From Zantedeschia hybrid cultivar (Eukaryota; Streptophyta; Magnoliopsida; Alismatales; Araceae): a DNA stretch of 64,000 bases. Below are positions 34,300-45,365 of this stretch, piece after piece (the first letter of the stretch is position 1; every line of letters begins with the position of its first letter). The notes beneath the pieces were generated by a model that was given only the letters and a program-made list of their open reading frames with translations, was not told the DNA's origin and did no database searches. The stretch spans positions 49,843,129-49,907,128 of the forward strand of contig JARZZO010000009.1 in the NCBI GenBank assembly GCA_030544215.1. Direction: 5' to 3'. The position numbers and the translations under genes were made by a program.

Positions 34300-35207
34300 T
34301 CTTTATATCACTACATCTCCTCTGATAAAATGAAAGCGCCTCAGAGTATCTTTCGATTTTTGATGAAACCGCGGCTCTTTCACTTGTGCAATAGCCCCAT
34401 TGTTGTCGCAAAATAACAGAACAAGATCAAAGATGCAGGGAACTATGCCAAGGTTGGTGATGAACTTCTTCCACCACACAACTTCCTTGCAGTTTTAGCT
34501 GCAGCAATTTACTCAGCTTTAGTCGTCGAATCTGCAGTGGTTTCTTCCTTGGAACTCTTCCCGCACACTGCGCCTCCGTTTAAAATAAACACAAATCCAG
34601 ATGTAAACTTGCTGTCATCTGAAACTGACTGAAAACTCGAGTAAGTAAAGCCTCGCAGTTTCAAGTCGCCTCCTCCATAGACAAGAAATATATCCTTAGT
34701 TCTTTTCAAGTACTTAAGGATACATTTTACTGCCTTCCAATGCTCTTCGCCTGGATCAGCCTGAAATCTGCTCGTAACACTTAAAGCATAGGCAACGTCA
34801 GGCTATATACATAGCATGGCATACATGATAGATCCTATGGCAGAGGCGTAAGGTACTCTATCCATGAATGCCCTCTCATTAAGAGTCTTAGGCGACTGCT
34901 CCTTTGAGAGATAAATTCCATGTCTCATCAGTATGAGACCTCTCTTGGAATTTTTCATGCTAAACCTTTTGACAATGGTATCCATGTACAAGGATTGGGT
35001 CATTCCAAGTATCCTCTTTGATTTATCTCTATAGATCCATATTCCCAATACGTAGGATGCTTCTCCCAAATCCTTCATGGAGAAGTTTTTTGACAGCCAA
35101 ATCTTTACCGTTGACATCATAGCTACATCATTCCCAATGAGTAGTATGTCATCTACGTAAAGAACTAAGAGGGTGACTGCACTCCCACTGATTTCTTGTA
35201 CACACAA
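34300..35207 (-). pseudogene. Element C reverse transcriptase (C-terminal) and RNase H
   Basis: 34803-35207 holds LYVDDILLIGND with the catalytic YVDD, then FSMKDLGEASYVLGI, the copia signature. 34509-34709 holds the RNase H region with KFTSGFVFILNGGAVCGKSS and EETTADSTTKAE. Several frame changes separate them. The product would copy element RNA and remove the RNA strand. Confidence 0.85.
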
Positions 35208-35940
35208 GGCTCATCTTCATTCTTAATGAAGTCATAAGACTTGACAGCCTCGTCAAATCTTATGTTCTAGCTTCGGAAAGCTTGCTTCAGTCCATAAATG
35301 AACCTTTGAAGCTAGCACACTTTATCTGGAGATTTCTTGGATGGGAAACCTTCTGGTTGTATCATATTCACCTCTTCCTCAAGGTTACCGTTGAGGAAAG
35401 CAATCTTCACATCCATCTGTCAGATTTCGTAATCGAAATTTGTAGCAATGGCGAGTAGAACTCTGATCGACTTTATCATGGTAATTGGTGAGAAAGTCTC
35501 GTTATAGTCAAATACTTGCCTTTGTCGATATCCCTTTGCCACCTACCTTGCCTTATAAATATCGATACGTCCATCTACACCAATCTTTCTCTTAAAGATC
35601 CACTTGCATGTAATGGATACAATACCTTCGGACAAGTCCTCCAAATTCCAAACTTAGTTGGTGTACACGGACTGGATTTCTGAATTCATGGCTTCTCGCC
35701 ATTTCCCAGCTTCTGGGCCTTCTATAGCCTCCTGGTAGGATTTAGGATCGTCATGCTTATTATAATCTACCTTAGACTTACCTTTATCGATATGTCCCAC
35801 ATATCGTTCAGGTAGTCTAGGTACTCTACGAGATCTTCGAGGTTCATCTGTGTGTACCTGAACGGATTCAGGAACTTATATCTCATTTGATGATAATTCA
35901 GCTGTTTGGCGATCTGGAATCTTTTACAGTTCTATTTTAC
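35208..35940 (-). pseudogene. Element C reverse transcriptase, N-terminal part
   Basis: Reading across several frames on the minus strand, copia RT motifs appear in order: KWREAMNSEIQSVYTN, TCKWIFKRKIGVDG, YKARWVAKGY, QMDVKIAFLNG and IYGLKQA. There is a stop after most of these blocks, so no long frame remains. It continues directly into the YVDD segment at 35207. Confidence 0.75.
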
Positions 35941-35987
35941 TCCCACTATCCCCCTAGAGAAGGAATTTTTTTCTAGAAAGATAGTTT

Positions 35988-36815
35988 TCATGGCGACAAA
36001 CACCTTTTGTTCTCCAAGATGGTAAAATAGTATCCAAAGGTTTTCTTTGGATATCCCACAAACCTGCATTTATTAGTTCGTGATTCCAACTTGTCTAGAT
36101 CATGCCTCTTTACATGAGCAGGACAACCCCATACTTTAACATGTTTAAATTCTAGTTTCCTACCTTTCCATATGGAGTAGAGGTCACAGACTTGCTGGGT
36201 ACTCTGTTCAGTAAGTATGGTGCTGACTCTAGAGCATACCCCCACAGGGACACTAGTAAACACAAAAAGCTCATCATGGAGCGCACCATCTCTAACAAGG
36301 TGTGATTCCTCCTTTCAGATACACCATTCATCTGTGGTGTATGTGGAGGGCAGCTGAGAAAGGATATCATTATCCTTTAGGAATTGTGTGAAAATAGTAC
36401 TCAAGTATTCGCCTTCTCGCTCTGATCGAAGAGTTTTAATACTCTTTCATGTCTGCTTCTCTACCTCATTTTTGAACTCCTTGAACTTCTCAAATACTTC
36501 CGACTTGTACTTCATTAAGTACACATAGCTGAATCTTGAGAAGTCGTCGATGAACATGATGAAGTATGAGAAGCCTCCTTTAGCTTGGGTGGACATGGGA
36601 CCACATACATCCGAATGTATTAGTTCCATAATGTCCTTGGCTTGTTCTCCATGTCCAGTAAATGGAGATTTTGCTATCTTTCCCATAAAGCAAGACTCAC
36701 ATGTCGCAAACGATTTATAATCGAATGCATTCAAATATCCATGTTTGTGCAACTTTTGCAGCTTACGTTCACCAATGTGTCCAAGTCCACAATGACACAT
36801 GTAGGCTTGGTTCAC
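35988..36815 (-). pseudogene. Element C integrase
   Basis: 36447-36815 holds the zinc-binding part (HCGLGHIGERKLQKLH...CESCFMGK) and the first two core acidic residues (LIHSDVCGPM, MFIDDFSRFSYVY). A TGA follows (near 36445); then the sequence with LRSEREGEYLS, where the usual form is LRSDRGGEYLS, contains the third acidic residue. 36152-36370 (PQMNGVSERRNHTLLEMVRS) and 35988-36263 (VKVWGCPAHVKR) are the C-terminal part. Three frame breaks in all. Confidence 0.85.
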
Positions 36816-37273
36816 ATAATTTTTGCTCTTCTTAAGAGCATTATCAATATGAAGATTATAATAAGAAACATATACAGACCGTTGACTAAAGGTGCCGAAG
36901 CTATTGATTTATTACCATAATAAATCGAACAACTTTTGTTCTCAATAGTCAACCTATATCCTATCTTGTCTAAACAAGATATAGAAACGATATTCTTTAT
37001 TATGCTAGGAACATAATAGCAATCTTCCAATGATAAGACGTCTCTCAATGGAAGCTTGAGGTTTGTTGTCCCTACAGCAACCACCGCAACTTTTACGCCG
37101 TTTTCTAGCCTCAGTTCCACCTCGCCTTTTCTCAACTTGCGTTTACTTGTCAGCATCTGCACGTCAAGGCAGATATGAGAAGCACATCTGATATCTAACA
37201 CCCAAGATGTGGAATCTCTATCTGACAAATTGATATATATCATATAGATATCAGAAGCTTCTGATAGCTTCAT
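36812..37273 (-). pseudogene. Element C protease
   Basis: The active-site region reads SWVLDIRCASHIC, where copia elements have DTG followed by C(A/S)SH. Thr is replaced by Ile and Gly by Arg, so the enzyme would be inactive even if translated. The flap region (LRLENGVKVAVVAVG, LEDCYYVPSIIKNIVSI) is recognisable. It runs into the integrase region. Confidence 0.82.
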
Positions 37274-37575
37274 CTTTCTATAAGCTTACTCATTGAGAAA
37301 CTCCTTGTAGTTCCTCTTCAGTGATTATTCTGCTTACCGTAGAAGCAGTCACCATTTACTACTCTTCTGCCTTTGTCCTTCGACCTTTTATTGTACGCGA
37401 TCATCTCTGCCTCAGGGGCATCTAATGTCGGTTCAGCAGTAGGATCAAATCCAAGGACGTAGGCAAAGTGGTCAGATCTGAAGACACCCATCAGGTTTCT
37501 GAGCCAATTCGAGTAGTTTAGGCTAGTCAAAAGATTGGCATCAAGTATGCCATGGAGTGGGTTATTCGACAACAT
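37274..37575 (-). pseudogene. Element C gag remnant with internal deletion
   Basis: Starts with a copia gag N-terminus (LTSLNYSNWLRNLMGVF) but only ~58 residues remain before the sequence jumps to a damaged zinc knuckle (GDCFYGKQNNH, then a frame change into LKRNYKEFLNE). A copia gag is normally ~300 residues, so the middle was deleted. One cysteine codon of the knuckle is also lost. Confidence 0.8.
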
Positions 37576-37759
37576 ATTTTCCTACAAGAGATAAATAATC
37601 TATTTAGCAGATGTTCAATTATTAAATTTTTAAACAAGACATGGTCTTTTGTTCAAGTTTTAACTCCCATTAATTTTCGACGAACTATATAACCCTTAGC
37701 TATACAGAATGGGAGACGCCGATAGTCTCCTAGTGGGGATCAGAATCTCAATGACTTGC

Positions 37760-38080
37760 AGTACAACCTTGTGGATAGCACAAAAAAGCTATAAAACAAT
37801 CAAACAGCACCCATCTCATGGGACTTGCAACTCCTTGCAATATCCGATCATTACGTCGGTCCCCAAAGATTTAATGGCCTTGTGGATAGCACAACAAGCC
37901 ACTAATTCTGGTCTAAGCTAACCATCGTTACGAGACGAGCATAGATTTGTATGTAGCCCTTGTAGATAGCACAACAAAGCTACATGGTTCCTCTACCCCA
38001 ACCAATAGGCATCTAATGCCATAGCCATAGTCTCTCCTTATAATTAAACAGGCCTTGTGGTAACACAACAAACTTGCCTA
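37760..38080 (-). repeat. Four-unit repeat in element C leader
   Basis: CCTTGTGGATAGCACAACAAGC-like units at about 37768, 37878, 37958 and 38053. One related unit (inverted, as expected) is in the copia leader at about 19410-19440, so the repeats are older than element C. Confidence 0.7.
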
Positions 38081-38879
38081 AAGTAATTTGAATCCCATGA
38101 CTATAACGATGGTAGACTACGTGGTAAGTTCTTAACTACTCACGTTACGGCTTAGAATTTAGACGAGGGTATTTAGATAACTTTTATCTTGCTCTCTCCT
38201 AGGTGATAATATATAAATATATCATATATATTTAATAAATACTATACCTACTTTGATTCATAATCAAAAATAAAAAAACAATACATCTCATACATGTTAA
38301 GTATGATCATGGATAGCATAGTGGGTTTGACTGGAGCCAACAATCAAACGCACACACAATCTAACATAACATTTACATTAGACTACCCTCCTACAAACAT
38401 ATAGGCAAAGGATCTCGCCTTCCAGGTTGCATCTGTGGATCGCCTTCGCTCCTTCCCCAGTTGCCTCGATCATATTATAATAAATTCAAAATTTACATGT
38501 AAATAGAAGAAGGCCTTATGGCGAGTACAAGAGAGAGGGAGGTATAATTACATCAGAGTATGAGAGAGAGAGAGGGACGCAGACCTCTATTTATTAACAA
38601 TTAATAAATATTCCAATCACACATCCACGATCCACACAATCATTCATAACATGAATAATTAAATAAGTGCATATCCATGACCACGGTGTATTTTATACCA
38701 ATCCACACAAGATAAGCGCATCACATGGTTAAATAAAAGAATTTCAAAATTAAATAATTTTAGCTTTCAGAAAGCTGAGTTCCAATCAAAATTGGCTTTT
38801 AAATTTTGAAAACAATTTTTAACAACTTAAGTATGCAATTAAATCAAATTTAAAAACATTAAATCACACATCACATGTG

Positions 38880-39520
38880 CAAACACTCCAAATTAATAAT
38901 TCCATATTATTCCATGTAAATTAGAACATTTCTAAAATTAAAAAAATCTAACACTTAGATTAAATCATATTAATAATCTAACAATTAGACTATTAATAGT
39001 TAATAACTAATCTAACTCTTTAGATTAGTCTATTAAAGTTAATTACTAATTTAACACTTAAATTAATAATCAACTCTAATCAATTATTAACTATTAACCT
39101 AACACTTAGATTAGTTAATTAATGCTAATTATTAATTTAACTCTTAAACCAATAATTAACACTAATTAATTAATAAATTTTAATTCAAACTTTTAGACTA
39201 GTTAATTAAAATTAATTATTACTTTAACACTTAAATTAATAATTAACTCTAATTAACTAATATCTACTAATCTAACACTTAAATTAGTCATTTAAAATTA
39301 ATTATTAATTTAACACTTAAATTAATAACTAACTTTAATTAATTAACAATTAGATGAATTAATAATTAATAATCTAACATTTAAACTATTAATTATTAAT
39401 CACTAATCTAACTTTTAGATTTGTTAAATAAAGATTAATTATTAATCTAATATTTAAACTAATAATTAACTCTAATTAATAAATAACTACTTGTTAATCA
39501 AAATGATTCATAATCATTAA
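38880..39520. repeat. AT-rich degenerate tandem array in element C leader
   Basis: Repeated TAACACTTAAATTAATAATT-like blocks alternating with AACTCTAATTAATTAATA over about 600 bp, almost free of G and C. Unit length is irregular (about 50-60 bp). No coding potential. Confidence 0.8.
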
Positions 39521-39649
39521 TGCCCAAATAAATAAAATTGAATAATAATTAAAATTTTCAAAACAATTTTGAATTTTAAATTAAATCCAATTAAATTCAA
39601 TTAAATTGGCAAATTTGGGGTTTTATTAGAAATAAAGGGGAAAAAAAGG

Positions 39650-40200
39650 GTTTAAATGGGGTGAAGGCTGAGCCAGCTTGGCGCCTGGTTCGAGCCCTTT
39701 GGCTGGGCCAGGCCCGAGCCCTGGCTCGAACCAAGTGCAGGGCCGGCCCAACCCGGCTCAGACCAGCCAGGCCCGGTCCGCCCCTAAACGTCCCGATCCG
39801 TCCTGCCCCCAAACTGCCCCCTTTCCCCACTTCGCAGCACACCCGAACCCTAAACCCTGCAAGTGCAAGGCAATGGCGGGCTGCGGTTGCAGGGGCTTCG
39901 GTGGCCGGCGCCCCGGCGCAGTCCGGCCCGGCCAGCGACGGCCCCGGCGGCTTCCCCGGCGTCGGCATGCCCCCTGCGGAGTCCTCACAAATAGCAATAG
40001 ATCCCTCCCCTTTTTTTATTCCTTTTTCTGGTTTCATCACAACCAAAGGAAGAAGAAGAAGAAAGAGCCACTATTTACAGCCCTTCAAGGCCACTCCAAT
40101 GCCGGCTGCAGGCCCGGTGGTGATCGGCGACATCCCCGGGATGATTTGGGGTGCCGGCCCACCTCCCTAACAATTGGGGATGCTCGAACGATGCCGCAAA
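39650..40200. other. GC-rich island in element C leader
   Basis: Composition switches abruptly from nearly pure A/T to GC-rich at about 39655. An inverted repeat of TGGTTCGAGCC (39686-39696) with GGCTCGAACCA (39723-39733) and several GGCC-containing short palindromes lie here. Long open frames on both strands follow from the composition; none matches a family. It ends near 40200, before the primer site. Confidence 0.6.
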
Positions 40201-40398
40201 GTATGCCCGAAACCCGTTGTTCTTCGTCCGACGAAGAAAGCGACAAACCCCAAAATAAATTTCAAAAAATCGCAGAACATTAATCCAATTAATTTGTGTT
40301 CATCGTATGAACACATATCCAGCAAATAATCGATCTTTAAGCATGGAATAATACAAGAAATTTTAATTCGGAGTTCGAAACGGGACGAGAAACAGTGG

Positions 40399-40416
40399 AA
40401 CCTGGCTCTGATACCA
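40399..40416 (-). promoter_or_regulatory. Primer-binding site of element C (tRNA-iMet)
   Basis: Minus-strand TGGTATCAGAGCCAGGTT, one base after the 5' LTR: an 18-base textbook complement of the initiator tRNA-Met 3' end. Confidence 0.93.
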
Positions 40417-40417
40417 C

Positions 40418-41948
40418 TGTTGCGTTCTCATGTTCCTCTAGATCGCTCACGCAGAGGAAAATAAAATAAACCAGTGATCCATTCCCATTTTGAAAAAACT
40501 AAAATCGGAAATACGGTAATCGGACATTACCGTGTGCGGATTCAAATCTGCAACCACTTGGCTCCATCGGTGTGACACCGCTAGCCGCAAGCGCCCGGCC
40601 TCTAGCGAAGTCCACGCGATCCTCCTCACGGTTCCTCGTTCTTCGCAGCCCACAAAGCCTCCGCCGTTCGCCGCAACGCACAGACGATTTACGGTCGGAT
40701 GGGAGTTGGAGAAGCGGCGGAGCAGATCCAGAGTGCAGATTCAGCCAGGGGCGCCAGAGAGAGAGAGAGAAAGAGAAGAGGGGGCGACTAGGGTCCAGCA
40801 GCAGCCTGGCCTGCTCAGCCCGTTCGCTACATTTTATACTAACCGTGCGATTTTTCATAAAAATCCCCGATTAATATAAAACCCACTTATTTATACATCG
40901 CCTTGAGAATCATTTGTGTATGACCCTCTAGGCTCAATAAATAGTCTGGTTAATGGCCCAATAAGCCCAGTGACTCCTCACTAGCTTAATTAATCAATTA
41001 ATAACTCATATTAATTAATTAATCAATCGAATCAATGTCGCACATCAAATTCGATCGGGCTTCCGATCACGTTGCGTGCCAAGCAACACCGCGTGAACCC
41101 GAAAGGTATCGGGGTTAAGTAACCCACTCTTAGAACCTTTCCGCCGACAGTTACCATGTGGATATAATCCTTCAATCATACAATGCTCTCGAGTCAACTC
41201 AGAGTATGGTGTACTGTCAAACCCAAACCGGTCGCCTTACTTGGATCGGATGCTGTCGTATAATATCATAAAATTCTTTTCACGATATTATCATCTGCCT
41301 TGGTCAGGGACTTCTGCGCATCCCTCCTAGAGCATTATCTCTCTAAGTACTGAGAGCGAATGATTCCTTATTGACACTCAATTTCCTTCGACGGTATTCC
41401 GCTGTACCCGATCCTTAGCTGTTTAGAATGCCGCGGTTAGAAATTTAAAAACTAAGGTCAAAGCACAAAAGTCCACCAACAAGGTGTCCTTAGTGTCTCA
41501 GGTCCGAGGACCATCCACGCAACTGAGAAAAGAGAATCAAACTGGTTGACAATGAGGTACAATACCATCCAGCGATTCAGTCGGATCAGTTCAGTGAACT
41601 CATTCTCTAATAAGCACCTACAGATTCACCTTAGTGTCTCCATACAAATGACTGTGAGATCAGTCACCCTCATCTTATGAGCGGGGGTAATCTGTACTAG
41701 TCTAACTGGATATCCGATGTCCTTCTCGAATATCCTCCGGCTAGGAACTATTAAGAATATGTGTGTTTAAATGATTAGTCTCAATCCTATGATCTCATCA
41801 CAATCTAATCACTATCGCATATATTCACAGACTTCATTATGAGACGATAACAATACGAATTACACATAATGAATATTATGTCATTTATATTAATAAACGA
41901 ACGAGATTTACATAGTCAGATTGGCTTGTAGGCCACCTAAGACTAACA
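40418..41948 (-). repeat. 5' LTR of element C
   Basis: 1,531 bp, partner of 32609-34174. The palindrome of the sister LTR is partly lost here (GCGGATTCAAATCTGC near 40535). Confidence 0.87.
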
Positions 41949-43702
41949 CAAACAAAACACAATCACCGGGATTTTCCCGTTGCCTACGGGCAGAACTTAT
42001 CCACGGACGCTTATGGAATGAGCCCCAATCTCCTTATGATGGCAATGTCCAAACATATCTCAAACAAATATGGCACAAATATATTTTCACAGATTTCATA
42101 ATGATCATATATCTGGAAATTAATTTGACAAAGTGATACTTACATATAAGATTTAAAATACATACTTTTATATACAAAATAATCACTTAAAGAGTCAACA
42201 TGGTCATATAGATGGATAATCAGAGTAAATATAATCAAAATAGGTTGTTTGACATAAGCGTATGCTATTGAAATTTTCTCAGATTTTTCGAACAAAGAAT
42301 TATAATTTTTTGCTAATAAAACTAATTTTCATAGACGAAAAATAAACAAATAAAGCCGAAAATAGCATAGAGATTCATAAAATTATCGAACTTGGTGAAC
42401 ATGTTCAATAAGTCAAAGGAATCATAAGGACAATGTTTCATATAATTTTGACATCAAACGAATGATTTAGAGTATCAAATGACATATAAATAACTTAAGT
42501 CAAATTGAACCAATAGAATAAATAGCATAATAATAGGCAAATAAAATGTAAAATTTATGAAATTTTATAAAAAGGTGTAACAGGTTGAAAATAAAGTGTG
42601 TTCAAAATTTCAAGTCAATCGGCTAAGGAACAAAGGAGTTATGATCAATTTAAGTTCAAACTGAAAATTTGTCATAGCTTCTAAAAACCGTAGCTATAGG
42701 TCCTGAATTTTCAGAATATGGGATTTTACGAATTTGATCATAAATTCATAGATCAAAGTGGAATATAAAGTCATGGATTGATAGATTATGGTTCTAGAAA
42801 GTATGTTTGACCACTTTTGGAAATCAAAACAAAGTTTTCATATTACTACAAAATATTATTCAATAGGTTATCATCACCTACCTCAAGAACACGAAGAATA
42901 CTCCCCTCTAATACTTTTCAATCACCTTCTAGCACTCCAAGCTCGATTTTCTTGTTATCTAAGGCTTCTCCCATAACCTCTAAATCACAAAGAATAACAA
43001 TTCATCTATTAGAATCAATTTTCAAAAAGAATTAAATGAAAATACTTCTCTTTCTCATGAAGAACACCATGTTTTTACCTCTTATCTTGGGGCTGCGTGG
43101 AGGAGGCCTTATACACGACCACAAGGCCTTATATATATTATTTTGGCTTCCTAATAATACTCAAACTAAGTCTCCAAAGTTTCCAAGTTGAATTCAAACC
43201 ATAGCTTCCTTAACCAACAAGCTAACGTGTTATGATTCAAACTAGGAATGCTGATTTTCGTGCAGAATGAGTTTCCTTCTATAAACCACCTCCGATTCGA
43301 CCCATTAAATGTCTAAATTAGCTCTTGGTCATTTTGACAAAGTGTTAGTATTTTATATCCTCTTCCAACCATTTATGTCATATCATTTTGAGATTTTTGT
43401 ACGCGAAGTTATTGCGTTCGCAATACGACGTTTTCTCACAGTTATCAGATTTGAAAATTTGACCAAGTGTTAGAAACTAACTAGTTTCCTAATTAGGTCA
43501 CTAATGGGTTTATTGGGCTTGTTTTGACTTAACTAATGACTTACCCATTCTAAATATATTATTATATTATTAAATAAATATTAAATAGATTTAAATCATT
43601 TTATCCCATTAATTGATTGAAGTAGGCTTATTTAAATCTAATTAGGCTTAATTAACCTTGGCCCATTAATAAATTAATGGGCTTGAGATCTAGGATATAA
43701 CA

Positions 43703-43707
43703 TATGT
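43703..43707. repeat. Target-site duplication of element D (right)
   Basis: TATGT, identical to 21358-21362. Confidence 0.9.
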
Positions 43708-45275
43708 GGTTATGACAGTCTCACCGTCATACAGTCTTATAGACAGGACAATTGTACAACTATACAGACAAATAGTTGTAATAGTTGTATGGTCATGCAA
43801 TCATGAAATTACATTATAATACCATTACACAGTCATCACACAACCTATAGTCATAATAGTTATACACTGTGTTAGTTAACGATTATATATTAAACATTTA
43901 TGTATCACGTAGGCATAATCCTTAAGAAAACCACATACGCAATATATATCAGATGCATATCATGTCATGCTTACTGAGTAAGAAATACTTACAAATACCA
44001 TACCTTCTCTAGTTTCATATTAAAAACTATGACATGCAGTACACTTAGAGTATAACACTGCATATATGTATACACGTCAATCCCCTGCTAAATTAATTGA
44101 TTAAATGTTAGACACATATGACATAGACCGCTCAGCCATAAACTATAAAATAGAAATAAAATCATTTTAGACACTCTCATCTTTGCGCAATATGCAGCCC
44201 AATAAAGTTCAAAAAAATGCACCCCAAGATACCTTTACCATTATAGACAAAACAAGCCCACTTCAAGCCTTAAATAGAGGATATAATGCTACTTGAAAAC
44301 CTACACCCAAGTGATATGTAAACCTATCCACACATAATATGTAAACCTATCCACAATTGATAGAAAAACCCATTCACAAAACCTGTCCAATGCAGGGTAT
44401 AAGATCACCAATAAACTAGCCTTAAAGGACATGAAAATTGTTCATAAAGGACATGAAAACCTGCCCACAATTGACCCTTAATAGTACATGAGTCAACCCA
44501 ACAATACAACTGCTCATTCAATATTAGAACCCCATCGTTTTACTTAGTAAAAAGGACAGTTCTATTGCAAGGATACAATCTCCACAATAATTTTATGTTT
44601 AGTTGTTGCCCTAGATAGAAACCTACTAACAACAATCTATAGAAACTCAATTTTGCCTCTTTCTTTGCCTAAACAACATGTCAAAAATAGCTCCTCTTGT
44701 TGGGGACTACAATTCCACTCCTTATAAACCAACATACAATTTAACTTCAAAAGAAATGTTGGACAATACCTCTGCTGTTAAGAGACTATGATTCTCATCT
44801 TAATTTGGGTGAAAAGACACCCAAAAGACAACAAAGCAAAGCCGCATAGAGAAGGACTGGGTTCAAGTCTCCTACCTTCTCTTGACAGCCCAAAAAGTCC
44901 CCTAAAGCTACTAGCTTTTAAGCAAAAAGACACCATCAGCAGTAAAAACCCTATAGCATGCCACTGTAGCAATAGGCCCCCCTCTCTCTTTCTCTACTAT
45001 AGCAGGTCCCCCTCTCTCTCTCTCTTTACAGCTATCTCTCTCTATCTCTCTCTCTCTCTCTTACACACACACACTTTTTGTTTGGGACGAACAGCCCACA
45101 TGGGCTTTGTTTTAGTCTCCCCTACCTCTAAAGAGGGGGTGTGAAGCTTCTGGGCAAGAGGATAGTGTTGCATCCCTTTATTGGGCTTGGGCTCGCCCAA
45201 TAATAAGGCCCCATAAGACCTTAAATCCTTCTCTTAATAGGGTATTTAAAACCTCTATACCACAGCCCATTAAAT
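43708..45275. repeat. Segment E1, right part
   Basis: Continues E1 after element D and matches 50600-52140. It contains a (CT)n/(CA)n microsatellite at about 44981-45075. Homology with E2 stops at CCCATTAAAT. No recognisable gene. Confidence 0.7.
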
Positions 45276-45365
45276 GGGCGACAATTAGACTGTGGTTCAG
45301 CCTATGAACACTTATTTTTCATATTTTAATAGGATAATGTACATCCGACATTTTCATGCCAATCT
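45276..45365. other. Spacer between E1 and solo A LTR
   Basis: Unique 90 bp outside the E homology; with 47463-47685 it makes the ~310-bp original spacer between E1 and E2. It ends in the AATCT duplication (45361-45365). No gene signal. Confidence 0.6.

Larger units (their letters stand above)
32609..41948 (-). mobile_element. Element C: Ty1/copia retrotransposon, decayed
   Basis: LTRs 32609-34174 and 40418-41948, ends TGTTG...CTAACA, CAAAT/C duplication. On the minus strand the order is LTR, perfect initiator tRNA-Met primer site, a long leader (~2.8 kb), gag remnant, protease, integrase, reverse transcriptase, RNase H, polypurine tract, LTR: the copia order (integrase before reverse transcriptase). 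Many stops and frame changes, and a large deletion in gag. Confidence 0.9.
21363..43702 (-). mobile_element. Element D: Tekay/Del chromovirus (Ty3/gypsy), decayed and nested
   Basis: LTRs at 21363-24131 and 31633-43702 (the latter interrupted), ends TGTTAC...ATAACA, perfect TATGT duplication. On the minus strand the internal order is gag, protease, reverse transcriptase, RNase H, integrase, chromodomain, which is the Ty3/gypsy chromovirus order. Without inserts the internal part is about 4.8 kb and each LTR about 2.7 kb. Every domain has stops or frame changes. It carries a solo A LTR in its integrase and a full copia element in its 5' LTR. Confidence 0.9.
31633..43702 (-). repeat. 5' LTR of element D, interrupted by element C
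   Basis: 31633-32608 and 41954-43702, about 2.7 kb in total, matching 21363-24131 throughout. Element C and one 5-bp duplication account for the interruption. Confidence 0.87.

Noticed and set aside
39661..40283. Open frames of 169-201 codons on the plus strand
   Set aside because: GC-rich leader of a minus-strand copia element; frames on both strands reflect base composition.
44850..44875. tRNA-derived SINE suggested by GGTTCAAGTCTCC (also near 51750)
   Set aside because: Only a B-box-like match; no convincing A-box, 3' tail or target duplication. It is part of the duplicated segment E.
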